Positions 52,702-62,038 of a DNA stretch of 64,000 nucleotides are shown here, one piece after another. The DNA is from Pseudomonas promysalinigenes (GTDB lineage Bacteria; Pseudomonadota; Gammaproteobacteria; Pseudomonadales; Pseudomonadaceae): contig NZ_CP077094.1 of NCBI RefSeq assembly GCF_014269025.2, forward strand, positions 4,496,501 through 4,560,500, given 5' to 3'. The notes beneath the pieces were generated by a model. It worked only from the letters and a program-made list of their open reading frames with translations, did no database searches and was not told the origin of the DNA. The position numbers and the translations under genes were made by a program. Position 1 is the first letter of the stretch, and the number at the start of each line of letters is the position of its first letter.

Positions 52702-54513
52702 TCAGGTGATATCGGCCTTGGCCGGCTCATCCAGCCCCATGGCATGCAAGCGGGCATAATGGCCATTAGCCGCGAGCAGCTCGGCATGGGTGCCACGCTC
52801 GACCAGGCGGCCCTGTTCCATCACCAGGATCTGGTCAGCCTTCTCGATGGTGGACAGACGGTGGGCGATCACCAGCGTGGTACGGCCTTGCATCACATGG
52901 TCCAGTGCCGCCTGGATATGCCGCTCGGACTCGGTATCCAGTGCCGAAGTGGCTTCGTCGAGGATCAGCAACGGCGCGTTTTTCAACAGTGCCCGAGCAA
53001 TCGCCAGGCGCTGGCGCTGGCCGCCGGAAAGCAGCACACCATTTTCACCGACCTCGGTATCGAAGCCGTTCGGCAGGCGATCGACGAATTCCTTGGCGTA
53101 GGCGTCAGCGGCGGCAGCCTCGATATCGGCACGCGGGGCACCTGCCAGGTCGCCGTAGGCGATGTTGTTGGCCACGGTATCGTTGAACAGGGTGACATGC
53201 TGGGTCACCTGGGAAACGTGGCGGCGCAGGTTGCGCAGGCGGTAGTTTTCGATTTCCACGCCATCAAGCAGGATTTGCCCCTGGTCGTGGTGGTAGAAGC
53301 GCGGGATAAGTGCCGCCAAGGTGGACTTGCCACTGCCTGAGCGCCCAACCAAAGCGATCATCTGGCCAGGCTCAGCGACGAAACTGATGTCGCTCAGCAC
53401 TTCACGCTCGGTGCCGGGGTAGGTGAAGCTCAGGTTGCGCACTTCGAGGCGGCCCTCTACACGCGCCATTTCGACGGTGCCGGTGTCGACCTCTGGGGCC
53501 TCGTCCAGTTGCTCGAAGATGCTTTCGGCGCCGGCCAGGCCTTTTTGAATGGTCGAGCTGACTTCCGACAGCTGGCGGATTGGCTTGGGCAGCAGCCCCG
53601 CGGCGGTGATGTAGGCAACCAGGTCACCCGCTGTGGAGTCACCCCGCAGGAACAGCACCAGGAACATCAGTGCCGCCATGGCGGTGTAGATCACCAACTG
53701 CAGCAACGGCGTGTACAACGCGCCGGTCTTGGTCATGTGCAGTTGCTTGTCGGTGTTGCTTTGGCTGGCGTTTTCAAAGCGGCGCTGTTCGTAGGCTTCA
53801 CCGCCAAAGCTGCGCACCACGCGATAGCCCTGAATGGTCTCGGAGGCGACATGGGTCACATCGCCCATGGCGGACTGGATCTTCTTGCTCTGCTTGCGGA
53901 ATTTCTTGCTGGCAACACTGACCATCACCGCGATCACCGGCAGGATGGCCACCATTACCAAGGTCAGGTGCCAGTTCATCCACAGCAGGTAGCCGAACAG
54001 GAACACCACGGTCAGGCCTTCACGGATGACGACCTTGATGGCATCGGTGGCGGCGCCGGTCACCATGGTCACGTTGAAAGTGATCCGCGAAATCAGGTGA
54101 CCTGAATTGTGATTGTCGAAATAGCGGTTGGGCAGCACCAACAGCTTGTTGAACAGTTGTATCCGCAAATCATGCACAAGGCTCAGGGAAACCTTGGCCA
54201 GGAAGTAGTTACCCAGAAACGACCCCAAACCCTGCCACGCGGCAATCAGAATGATCAGCAGCGGCACGGCCTGCAGTAATTGCAGGTCGCGAAGGTAAGG
54301 GACATTGGGGAACAGCACGGCCTGCGGGTTGCTCAACCCGTCGACGAAATATTTGAGAATCCCCGCCAACATGGGCTGGGTCGAAGCAAAAATCACGAAA
54401 CCGACGATACTCAGCAGGAAAATGCCGATATAGGGTTTCACGTAGCTCAGCAGCCGGAAATAGATCTTCAGGCTGGAAGTATGCTCCGCCGGTCGCGGTG
54501 TTTCGGCCATCAT
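52702..54513 (-). CDS. msbA: Lipid A ABC flippase MsbA
   Basis: The homodimeric exporter that flips lipid A-core across the inner membrane. The 603-residue half-transporter has six membrane helices, Walker A at 390-398 (GRSGSGKST), signature LSGGQRQR and Walker B LLILDEATSALD. A Met at 54510 is an alternative start. It lies between hldE and waaL, the usual LPS context. Confidence 0.94.
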   Translation of the reverse strand: MMAETPRPAEHTSSLKIYFRLLSYVKPYIGIFLLSIVGFVIFASTQPMLAGILKYFVDGLSNPQAVLFPNVPYLRDLQLLQAVPLLIILIAAWQGLGSFLGNYFLAKVSLSLVHDLRIQLFNKLLVLPNRYFDNHNSGHLISRITFNVTMVTGAATDAIKVVIREGLTVVFLFGYLLWMNWHLTLVMVAILPVIAVMVSVASKKFRKQSKKIQSAMGDVTHVASETIQGYRVVRSFGGEAYEQRRFENASQSNTDKQLHMTKTGALYTPLLQLVIYTAMAALMFLVLFLRGDSTAGDLVAYITAAGLLPKPIRQLSEVSSTIQKGLAGAESIFEQLDEAPEVDTGTVEMARVEGRLEVRNLSFTYPGTEREVLSDISFVAEPGQMIALVGRSGSGKSTLAALIPRFYHHDQGQILLDGVEIENYRLRNLRRHVSQVTQHVTLFNDTVANNIAYGDLAGAPRADIEAAAADAYAKEFVDRLPNGFDTEVGENGVLLSGGQRQRLAIARALLKNAPLLILDEATSALDTESERHIQAALDHVMQGRTTLVIAHRLSTIEKADQILVMEQGRLVERGTHAELLAANGHYARLHAMGLDEPAKADIT

Positions 54514-54525
54514 CGAGCTCGCTGT

Positions 54526-55707
54526 TCAGGTTGAACCGCGAATTTTACCACAGGCGTCATTTTCGGCACGCACCCATGGCAACAACATGACCAGCCCTAC
54601 CGTCAGCCAACTGATGAACCATTCCGCACGGGGGGTTGCGGTAAGGCTGGCGGCGTCGAATTGCATCGCCAACGTCGAGAACACCCAGAGGCCGAGCAGA
54701 ATCTTGCCAAGCAGGATGTGGCGTGCGCGAACGATCTCCCCCAGGGCGAACAGCCAGACGCAGATCCACAGCAGCATCCCCGGCAGCCCAAGCTCTACGG
54801 CCACATGGGTGAACATGTTGTGAGTATGGTCGAAGCGCATGCCCAAAGCAGGCACCTGCACGTCGTAGGCCGCTCCAATCCCAAGGCCGGTCCAAGGGTG
54901 CTCGGCGATCATCCTGACGGCCTGCTCGAAAATCTCCGGGCGGTAGGAGGAGCCTCGGAGGGTGATCAGGTCGTACATCACATAGAACGCCAATGCCGTG
55001 GCGAGCACCGCCGCCACCGCCAGCACCCGGCTATGGCGGTCTCTTAGCCACAACGGCGCGATCAGCACGGTAATGAGCAGTGCCAGAGCAGCACCCCGGC
55101 TCTGGCTCATGATCACGAAACAACCCAAGCAGGCCAACGCAAGCACCCAGCCGAGCTGGAAGCTACGCTTACGGGGCATCTGATAGAGCAGCAGCACAGC
55201 CGCTGCACCCACCACATAGGCCCCCAGAATTGGATGGGAGATCTCACCGATGCCAGCCAAGCGCGCCTGCAGCGGCTGGGCCTGCAAGCCATAAAAATGC
55301 ACGATGGAAACAAGCGCGGCGATTGCCAGCAAGCCGCAACCCAGCTGCAGCAGGTTGCGAATACGGTCTTGCCCACCTTGCGCCACCAGCGGGAAGGCCA
55401 ACAAGAACACCAGGATGTAGACCAGACGCTTGGCCTCCCGTGAGGGGTCGGGAGCCGTTGTCCAGGCAAGGCTCACACAGCACCAGGCCATCAGCATCAG
55501 CACGCTCGCCCAGAGCGCCGGCTGCCGCCGCCAGGCCTCGGCCAGCACGCCACGCCCCGACCATGCCAACAGCAGGGTGGGCAGCCACAGGAATGCGACA
55601 AGCCCTTGCTGGTACACTTTGTTGGAAGGTGCCAAGGCTATCGCCCCGAAAAACCAAATGAGCCCCAAGCCTAACCAGGCGCGCGCCCAGCTTTGTTGAT
55701 ACAACAT
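54526..55707 (-). CDS. waaL: O-antigen ligase WaaL
   Basis: A 393-residue inner-membrane protein with about 10-12 helices and the large periplasmic loop typical of the Wzy/WaaL group (GEISHPILGAYVVG, QSRGAALALL, HTHNMFTHVAVELGLPGMLLW). Its place next to msbA and the LPS core genes supports the ligase that joins O-antigen to the core. Start at 55707 follows GGGGTGAGG; a GTG a few codons earlier is possible. Confidence 0.85.
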   Translation of the reverse strand: MLYQQSWARAWLGLGLIWFFGAIALAPSNKVYQQGLVAFLWLPTLLLAWSGRGVLAEAWRRQPALWASVLMLMAWCCVSLAWTTAPDPSREAKRLVYILVFLLAFPLVAQGGQDRIRNLLQLGCGLLAIAALVSIVHFYGLQAQPLQARLAGIGEISHPILGAYVVGAAAVLLLYQMPRKRSFQLGWVLALACLGCFVIMSQSRGAALALLITVLIAPLWLRDRHSRVLAVAAVLATALAFYVMYDLITLRGSSYRPEIFEQAVRMIAEHPWTGLGIGAAYDVQVPALGMRFDHTHNMFTHVAVELGLPGMLLWICVWLFALGEIVRARHILLGKILLGLWVFSTLAMQFDAASLTATPRAEWFISWLTVGLVMLLPWVRAENDACGKIRGST

Positions 55708-55806
55708 CCTCACCCCTGTTGAATCCACGCACCATCGATGGTGCTCACGCTTTATTTTCGGCATTATTGCCGGTCATTTTGTTGCCCAAACGACAAGGCT
55801 TATCTC

Positions 55807-56412
55807 ATGCAATGCTCTCGGCTCACCCAGGTCGACTTTGATCAGCTGATACTTGGCGCCCAGGTATTGGAGTCAGACAGCCATGGCGCCAAAGTCTACC
55901 TGCTTGGCGATGGTAATATCCTTAAGGTATTTCGTCGTAAGCGACTTATTTCATCTGCGCTGCTGCGGCCTTACTCACAGCGCTTCGTCGACAACGCTGT
56001 GCGCCTTGCGCAATTGGGTATTCCGACGCTTGAAGTGATAAGCCAGCACAAGCTCGACGTGCCGGGCAGAACAGCCGTGCTGTATCGCCCACTGCCAGGC
56101 CGGACGCTACTGCAGATGTCGCGCGAAAACGACTTCAGTTGGGACCACTACCTGCCTAGGCTGATCGATCTGATTCGCCATCTCCACCGCAGCGGCATCT
56201 ATTTTCGCTCGCTGCACCTGGGCAATGTGGTCGTCACCCCCGACCAGCGCCTGGGCTTGATCGACGTGGCAGACATGCGCTTCCTGCGCCCACCGCTTTC
56301 TGCTCGCATGATCCGCCGCAATGTTCAGCACATGGTGCGCTACATCGAGCGGGAGAACCTGGGCGATCGCTTCCCCCTCGCAGATTTCGAGGCGGCCTTG
56401 CTGGCGCGCTGA
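55807..56412 (+). CDS. LPS kinase-like phosphotransferase
   Basis: A 201-residue protein with a degenerate protein-kinase fold: an early Lys in ILKVFRR, then HRSGIYFRSLHLGN in place of the catalytic loop and IDVADMR for the metal motif. Proteins like this in Pseudomonas LPS clusters phosphorylate core sugars or are annotated as toluene-tolerance proteins. Activity is uncertain because of the altered loop. It is divergent from waaL and convergent with the glycosyltransferase at 56415. Start at 55807 has AAGGC. Confidence 0.75.
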   Translation: MQCSRLTQVDFDQLILGAQVLESDSHGAKVYLLGDGNILKVFRRKRLISSALLRPYSQRFVDNAVRLAQLGIPTLEVISQHKLDVPGRTAVLYRPLPGRTLLQMSRENDFSWDHYLPRLIDLIRHLHRSGIYFRSLHLGNVVVTPDQRLGLIDVADMRFLRPPLSARMIRRNVQHMVRYIERENLGDRFPLADFEAALLAR

Positions 56413-56414
56413 GC

Positions 56415-57506
56415 TCAGCCGCGCAGCAGGCTGTGGGCACCGTCACAGAAAGCCTGCCACGCCACCTCCGGCGCGAGCGCCCGGCGCTGCTGGCCAGCCA
56501 CAACTAGCGCGCGGGCAGCATCGCAGCGCGCCATCTCCTGGGCCCAGGCCTGGGTATCGTCAACCGGGAGGTAGCGCGCCGAGTCTTGCAACTGCTCGCG
56601 AAATACCGGCAAGTCGGTGCACACGACCGGTACATCCGCTATCACGGCTTCCTGCACCACCAGGCCCAGGCCTTCAGCGCGGGAAGGCACCATCAGCCAG
56701 TCGAAAGCCCGGTACAGGCGCTCCAGGTCGTCATGATGCCCGCACAGATGCACCGTGGCGGTCAGGCCCAGCGAGTCGATGCGTGCCTGCAGGCTGGCAC
56801 GCAGCGGCCCGTCACCGACGATTGCCAACTGTATGCCCGGCTGTTGGGCCACGGCGCTGGCAAAGGCCTCGATAAGCATGTCGAAGCCTTTGCTTTCCAC
56901 CAGCCGCCCCACCGCACCAAGCAACACACCTTCAGTTGCCGGCAATGCCAGCACGTGGCGCGCCTGCTCACGGCCTAGCAGTGACGCGGTAAAGGCCAGC
57001 GGGTCGAACGCCATGCGCAGTGCCTGTACAGGGCGGCCAATACCCCGCTGCAGCGCGCGCGCCAGGGTGTCCGAGACAGCCGCAACACATACTTGTTCGG
57101 CAGGCAGCCTGCTCAGCAGGCTCACGTCGCTGGGGGTCAAACGGGTCATGCCGTGGAACAACACTTTTGCGCGCACCTCGGGCATATGCTTGAGCACCGG
57201 CAACACCAGCCGCGCAACACCTATACCGTCGAGCAGAATGACCTGCGCCCCCGCCTCTTTCAACGCCTTGCGCAAGCGCAGGCGTAACCAGGGCCGCAAC
57301 AGCCGCCATAGGTTTTTGCCCTTGAGCGCACGCTGCGGCATATGCCAAGCACGGGTGTTTTCATCACTGTGGCAAAGCTCACCGCCAAGCAGCAGCCAGT
57401 GGCTGATACGTGCGTCGGCACCCGCGTGCGAGAGCACGTGTTGATGGACTTTATGGATGGACAGGTACGGCGAACCGCCTGCCCACATCACATTGAGGAT
57501 TTTCAT
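56415..57506 (-). CDS. Glycosyltransferase family 4/1, LPS core (WapR-like)
   Basis: A 363-residue retaining glycosyltransferase with the GT-B C-terminal half: GAVGRLVESKGFDMLIEAF, GDGPLRASLQ and the EGLGLVVQEAVI motif (the two Glu of the EX7E). The N-terminal half starts KILNVMWAGGSPYLS. In P. aeruginosa the WapR-type rhamnosyltransferase occupies this spot beside waaL, so a core or capping sugar is likely. The ribosome site is weak. Named by context only. Confidence 0.7.
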   Translation of the reverse strand: MKILNVMWAGGSPYLSIHKVHQHVLSHAGADARISHWLLLGGELCHSDENTRAWHMPQRALKGKNLWRLLRPWLRLRLRKALKEAGAQVILLDGIGVARLVLPVLKHMPEVRAKVLFHGMTRLTPSDVSLLSRLPAEQVCVAAVSDTLARALQRGIGRPVQALRMAFDPLAFTASLLGREQARHVLALPATEGVLLGAVGRLVESKGFDMLIEAFASAVAQQPGIQLAIVGDGPLRASLQARIDSLGLTATVHLCGHHDDLERLYRAFDWLMVPSRAEGLGLVVQEAVIADVPVVCTDLPVFREQLQDSARYLPVDDTQAWAQEMARCDAARALVVAGQQRRALAPEVAWQAFCDGAHSLLRG

Positions 57507-57617
57507 GGAGATTGCGCCGCTCTCCCGTGCAAGCCAAGTGGGACTGCAACGTCTTTGACAGAACATGATCGCATGCCTGGAAAACTAGTTCCTCCAGCAT
57601 AGGCTGGAATGTTCAGC

Positions 57618-58574
57618 TCAGAAGCCAAGGTTGAGCCGCAGGCGCTGCCATGCAGACAAAGGCGGGTGGGGCCTCAAGGCCGGGCGCATGTGTTCGACGA
57701 TGCTCTGGCCGACAGCGGCGAAACTGAAGCGTGAAACGGCCAGTTCGCGCCCGTTGATGGCTATCTGCCGGGCCAGCTCAGGATCTTCGCGCAATACGCG
57801 CAGCTTGGCTTGCAGCGTCGGAATGTCGCGATAGAAAACGACGTTGTGCATGTCTTGCAGGCCCAGTGCCCGGTTCTCGTCCTCGCCCTGGTCATACGCC
57901 AGCAGCACGCAGCCACAGGCCATGGCTTCAAAGTTCTTGATCATATACTCGCCCATGCCGACATCGGCACTGACGAAGAATCGAATACGATTCAAGGTGT
58001 TACAGTAGTCTTCACCTGACTTGGTGCGAGTCACCACCAACTGTTCGACCTGCCCCAACTCGTCCAGAAGCGCCTTACGGCCGCTGTAGGCGACGCTGTT
58101 GGTACTACCGACGAATGCCAACTCGATATCGCGCTCGCGGCCTTGGTCGGCGAGCAGCTGCTCGTCGTACCCCTTGGGTACGAAGACCGCATCGAAGCCC
58201 TCCTGACGCAGCCGCTCACTGACCATGAAGCCAGAGCTGATCACCCGTGCCCACGGCAGCTTGCGGTAGTGCGCACTGAACTTGCCGGTGTACTTGCACG
58301 GGATGTAGTTCTGATAGGCGTCGTGCTCGAGAATGACCAGGTTCGGCACCGTACGGATGAAAGCTGCCTGGCGGATCTCCTGCTTGAAACGCAGGAAGAA
58401 CACAATGCGGTCATAGCGCTCGACCTGCACTTCACGCTTGAAATAACGGCGCAGGTTGCGCTGATCGTCACTGGTCAGCCAGCGCAGGTCGCAGTCGCAG
58501 TTGGCCGCAACGCCGTCGTACAGACGATCGAGGATCGCGCGCTGCTCTTTCTGTACCAGAAATAGAACTTTCAT
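57618..58574 (-). CDS. CgeB-like glycosyltransferase (Ssg-like)
   Basis: A 318-residue cytosolic glycosyltransferase. The N-terminus MKVLFLVQKEQRAI, a middle VFVPKGYDEQLL and the MGEYMIKNFEAMACGCVLLAY donor-binding segment resemble the CgeB/Ssg type found in Pseudomonas LPS clusters. AAGGAA precedes the start at 58574; a longer upstream frame is not used. Substrate not known. Confidence 0.72.
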   Translation of the reverse strand: MKVLFLVQKEQRAILDRLYDGVAANCDCDLRWLTSDDQRNLRRYFKREVQVERYDRIVFFLRFKQEIRQAAFIRTVPNLVILEHDAYQNYIPCKYTGKFSAHYRKLPWARVISSGFMVSERLRQEGFDAVFVPKGYDEQLLADQGRERDIELAFVGSTNSVAYSGRKALLDELGQVEQLVVTRTKSGEDYCNTLNRIRFFVSADVGMGEYMIKNFEAMACGCVLLAYDQGEDENRALGLQDMHNVVFYRDIPTLQAKLRVLREDPELARQIAINGRELAVSRFSFAAVGQSIVEHMRPALRPHPPLSAWQRLRLNLGF

Positions 58575-58611
58575 TGCTTTCCTTGGGCGCTTTGCGCCAT
58601 CTCGGTCAACT

Positions 58612-60015
58612 TTACAGCTCTCGCCGCCAGAACAACTCATGCCGACGAACTGCCTTACGGAAGAATTCATTTTCCCCGTAAGGCGAAGCTCGGCGCCCGG
58701 CTAGCCAACGCTGCAGCCAGCGGCGCAGGCGGCGCTTGAACGGCAGCCGCGGCTGCAAGTCATGCATCATGCCCAAGGCCATGGCCTTGTCACGCTGGGT
58801 GGCGGTATCCAGTAGCACGGCGCATGGTGCCCATGCCTGGTCTGCGTCAAATTGCGGCGGTAAAGCGATGCCATCCCCGCTGTCACCCATGGGCCAGCGG
58901 TCGTTGTCATGCAGGTGGTTGGCGTAGCAGAGCAGAGTCTGTGGCTGCCAGGCCAGCCCCTCAAGCGCCTCCATGACGGCCGCCTGGGCACACACATGAT
59001 CCGGATGTGGGTCGAGTTGAGGATGCGGCATCACCAACACCTGGGGCTTAGCCAGCTCCAGCAACGCGCGCAGGTCGGCCAGCAGGTTGTGCCAGGTTGG
59101 CGCGCCATTGTCGTCGGCCGGCAAAGGAAATGAATTGAACTGGCGAAACGGACGGATATCGGCCATGTCCGCTTCGCGCGACACAGCAGGCTGGTCAGGG
59201 GCAGCCTGCATGGCGGGCAACTGCAAGCAGAAATAGCCCAGTTGCACGCAGCGCGACTCAGGCACGCCCGCCCAACGTGGCACGGCAATGCTGTCCCAAG
59301 CGCGCAGCCGCCCTTTCAAGCGGGCCGCTTCCACTTCACCCAGCCCCATTTGCTGATAGTGCTCAGCCTCGATCTCGCCGGCGGTCAGGGTGACCACCCA
59401 GGTTTCATCGGCTTGACTGTACACACCATAGGCAGCCAGCTCGGCATCGTCGGCGTGGGGCGCGATCACCATTACCCGACGGCGCTGCAACTCGACAGCA
59501 GGGGTTATCCACAGGCGCGGCTGGCCCAGCAACCGGCAATATTTGCCAACCACGTGTAGCGTGCCAGCCTGCAGCGGCTCGGCCAAACCGGTCAGGTTCA
59601 GATAGCGCACGCCATCCACACCGCGCTCGAAAGTTTGCCGATCGCCCAGCTCGCCGCCGCGCAGCACGACGTACGGATCGAGCAAGCGCCCCAGCCAGCC
59701 GCTTTTCACCCGCGCCTCGAGTATCAGGGTTTCGTCGCCTTGCAATGCCTCGCCCACCTTGAGCAGGCCATCGCTCAGCATCACGGGTGCTTCATGGCTC
59801 AGCTCACCGAAACGGTAGGCGTAGTCCTCGCTCGGCGCGTAGAACAGGTGGTCGGCGAACCAGGCTTCGTGAGCGGCCCACAGCAGCGGCAACAGCAGTA
59901 GCGGTAGCCACCACCAGGTGAAAAAACCCAGCGCTACCAGCAGTACCAGGCAGGCGAGCAGCCCCAGACGCTTGTTGCGCCGATGGCGCTTGAGCAACTG
60001 CTGCTTGCGGCTCAC
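58612..60015 (-). CDS. dnpA: Membrane-anchored PIG-L family deacetylase (DnpA-like)
   Basis: A 467-residue protein with a basic N-terminus, one or two closely spaced membrane segments (about 17-50), a soluble middle, and a PIG-L/LmbE metal domain. Instead of the usual HPDDE it has PHADDAE, and the second motif is PHPQLDPHPDHVC. GTG start at 60015 overlaps the mig-14 stop as GTGA. In P. aeruginosa the same slot holds dnpA, a de-N-acetylase linked to LPS core and antibiotic persistence. Assigned by synteny and domain. Confidence 0.8.
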   Translation of the reverse strand: MSRKQQLLKRHRRNKRLGLLACLVLLVALGFFTWWWLPLLLLPLLWAAHEAWFADHLFYAPSEDYAYRFGELSHEAPVMLSDGLLKVGEALQGDETLILEARVKSGWLGRLLDPYVVLRGGELGDRQTFERGVDGVRYLNLTGLAEPLQAGTLHVVGKYCRLLGQPRLWITPAVELQRRRVMVIAPHADDAELAAYGVYSQADETWVVTLTAGEIEAEHYQQMGLGEVEAARLKGRLRAWDSIAVPRWAGVPESRCVQLGYFCLQLPAMQAAPDQPAVSREADMADIRPFRQFNSFPLPADDNGAPTWHNLLADLRALLELAKPQVLVMPHPQLDPHPDHVCAQAAVMEALEGLAWQPQTLLCYANHLHDNDRWPMGDSGDGIALPPQFDADQAWAPCAVLLDTATQRDKAMALGMMHDLQPRLPFKRRLRRWLQRWLAGRRASPYGENEFFRKAVRRHELFWRREL

Positions 60016-60908
60016 GTGTGCAATACCGGTACGGGGTTGCACCAACGCTCTTTGTACTCGCGGTCGGCCCGACCGAACGAGAAGCGCAGGGGCTTGTTGC
60101 GTGCACGAGCATCCTCCCAGGCTGCCTGGGTATTGAGGAAGCTCAATACGCTACCTGGGCTGAAGGCCTTGGTCTGCGGGTCGACACCGCCATTGACGTA
60201 CTCGACACTGATCCACTCGGGCGCCTCGACGCGGTACACCAACTGGATCGCGATCGGCTTGTCATCGAGCATCAACACCGAGCCGATCAGCAGTTCGCGC
60301 AGGCGCTCCAGCACCTGGGCCATATGCTCGGCGCCGGTGGCCGGAAAACCCCAGCGACGCGCGAACAAGTCGCAGTACATGGCTGCGACCTGCTGCGCGC
60401 TGAATTCGCTGATCGGGCGCACCACACCGCCCGCTTCTTCCAGCAGACGCAATTCGCGACGTTGGTTGTAGCGAAATTTCTTGGACAGCTCTTCCGGGGT
60501 GCGCGCCATCGCCAACTGCTCCTTCTGCACCTTCAGGCCCGTGAATCGGCCCTGGTTCAGTTCCGACAGGTAACGGGCGCTGTGGCGCAATGGCGCACCG
60601 GCATCAGCAGCTGCCGGCAGGATGATCTCGGCGTTGCCGAGGTCGAACAGGGCCTTTTTGCCGGCGCGCTTGAGCACGTCCTTGGACAATGCCAAGTGAC
60701 GGCCCCAAGTCGGGATGGCGGCGCTCAGCGCGCCAGCCTGGTACCAACCCAGGTAGCGCACGGGGATTTGCGCCAGGCCTGCCAGTTGCTCGACCACCAG
60801 AGGGTGTGTCGCCACGCTGCCGCCAAAACGCGCCCAGGCCTGGGCGTAGCTGGCAGCATCGATGACTTGCCAGCCGCGCTCGCGCAAGGCTTGAACATGA
60901 TTGAACAT
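60012..60908 (-). CDS. mig-14: Mig-14 family protein
   Basis: A 298-residue GNAT-like protein of the Mig-14 family (KFRYNQRRELRLLEEAGG, then RRWGFPATG and FSFGRADREYKERWC). Mig-14 contributes to resistance to antimicrobial peptides and lies beside LPS core genes in Pseudomonas; its enzymatic step is unclear. The ATG overlaps the upstream stop by one base (TGATG) and a TTG just before it is only a shadow. Confidence 0.88.
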   Translation of the reverse strand: MFNHVQALRERGWQVIDAASYAQAWARFGGSVATHPLVVEQLAGLAQIPVRYLGWYQAGALSAAIPTWGRHLALSKDVLKRAGKKALFDLGNAEIILPAAADAGAPLRHSARYLSELNQGRFTGLKVQKEQLAMARTPEELSKKFRYNQRRELRLLEEAGGVVRPISEFSAQQVAAMYCDLFARRWGFPATGAEHMAQVLERLRELLIGSVLMLDDKPIAIQLVYRVEAPEWISVEYVNGGVDPQTKAFSPGSVLSFLNTQAAWEDARARNKPLRFSFGRADREYKERWCNPVPVLHT

Positions 60909-62038
60909 CAAGCCTTCCCCACCACTGCACGAACCTGAGGCAACTGCCAGAACGCCTCACGCACTGCCTGGTCAGAAAACCGTTCACGCAAACGCTGCAG
61001 CATATGCACAGCGCAGGCCTGCAGTTGCTGGTCATCCAGCCCCGCCATGTGCTGCAACGCCTGCGCCAGCTGCGCGGCATCGCCCAACGGGAACAGCACG
61101 CCAACACCTTCGACCACTTCGCGCGCGCCGCCACAAGCCGTAGCCAATACCGGCACCCCGGCCGCCATGGCTTCGAGCAGGACCATACCGAACGGCTCGT
61201 GGTCGGAGCTTAGGGCGAATACGTCAAAGGCCTGGAAATAACGGCGGGCATCGGGTATCTGGCCAAGAAAGTCCACCTGCCCCGCAATACCCAGCTCGGC
61301 AGCCTGCGCCTTGAGCTCAGCCTCCAGCCGGCCCTTGCCGAGAATGGCCAGCCGCGCGCCTGCTGGCAGGCCCGGCAGCGCCTGGGCAAAGCCACGTAGC
61401 AAGGTCGCCTGATCCTTGTCGGGGTGCAGGCGCCCGACATTGCCGACCACCCAAGCCTGGGTGTCCAGGCCCAACGCCGCGCGGGCCTCGGCACGAGGTA
61501 CGAGGGCTGCTTGCAGGGCGTCGATATCGATACGATTGTAGAGCGTCTGGATACGCTGAGCCGGCCACTTCGCCAGGCAACGGCGCATGTCGTCACGCAC
61601 CGCATCCGATACCCCAAGCAGGCTCAGGCGCTTGCTGAACAGGTTGGCAAAAAAGCGTCGACCCTTGCGCTGATAGTCACCGAAGGCATGGTGCACACCG
61701 ATCACCGGCAAGCTCGTAGCCAGCAGCGCTACATAGATGGGCTTGAAACGGTGGGCGATGCAAAAGCTGAAATTGCGCTCGGCGGCGATGCGCCGCAGTG
61801 CCCCAATCGCTCCGAGCTTCAGGCCACGTATGGCTTTGGAGCTGAATTCGAGAAACAACACTTCGTCCGACGCGCAGCCCGCAGCAACCTGCGGGTCGGC
61901 AGCGCCGGTGAGGAACACGGTGGTGACCTTGTAGCCGCTGCCCTGGAACAGGCTGGCGTACTGACGGGCACAGTCTAGAAACGGCCCGTCGTAGCCATGG
62001 CAGAACTGCAGGACCCGCGCTTCAGAGCGGCTGGTCAT
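60908..62038 (-). CDS. wapH: LPS core glycosyltransferase (WapH-like)
   Basis: A 376-residue GT4-type glycosyltransferase: N-terminal FCHGYDGPFLDCARQY, GNVGRLHPDKDQATLLRGFA and the donor motif EPFGMVLLEAMA. Location between mig-14 and the carbamoyltransferase matches wapH in P. aeruginosa. It overlaps the carbamoyltransferase 3' end by 17 nt. Sugar and linkage not determinable. Confidence 0.78.
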   Translation of the reverse strand: MTSRSEARVLQFCHGYDGPFLDCARQYASLFQGSGYKVTTVFLTGAADPQVAAGCASDEVLFLEFSSKAIRGLKLGAIGALRRIAAERNFSFCIAHRFKPIYVALLATSLPVIGVHHAFGDYQRKGRRFFANLFSKRLSLLGVSDAVRDDMRRCLAKWPAQRIQTLYNRIDIDALQAALVPRAEARAALGLDTQAWVVGNVGRLHPDKDQATLLRGFAQALPGLPAGARLAILGKGRLEAELKAQAAELGIAGQVDFLGQIPDARRYFQAFDVFALSSDHEPFGMVLLEAMAAGVPVLATACGGAREVVEGVGVLFPLGDAAQLAQALQHMAGLDDQQLQACAVHMLQRLRERFSDQAVREAFWQLPQVRAVVGKA

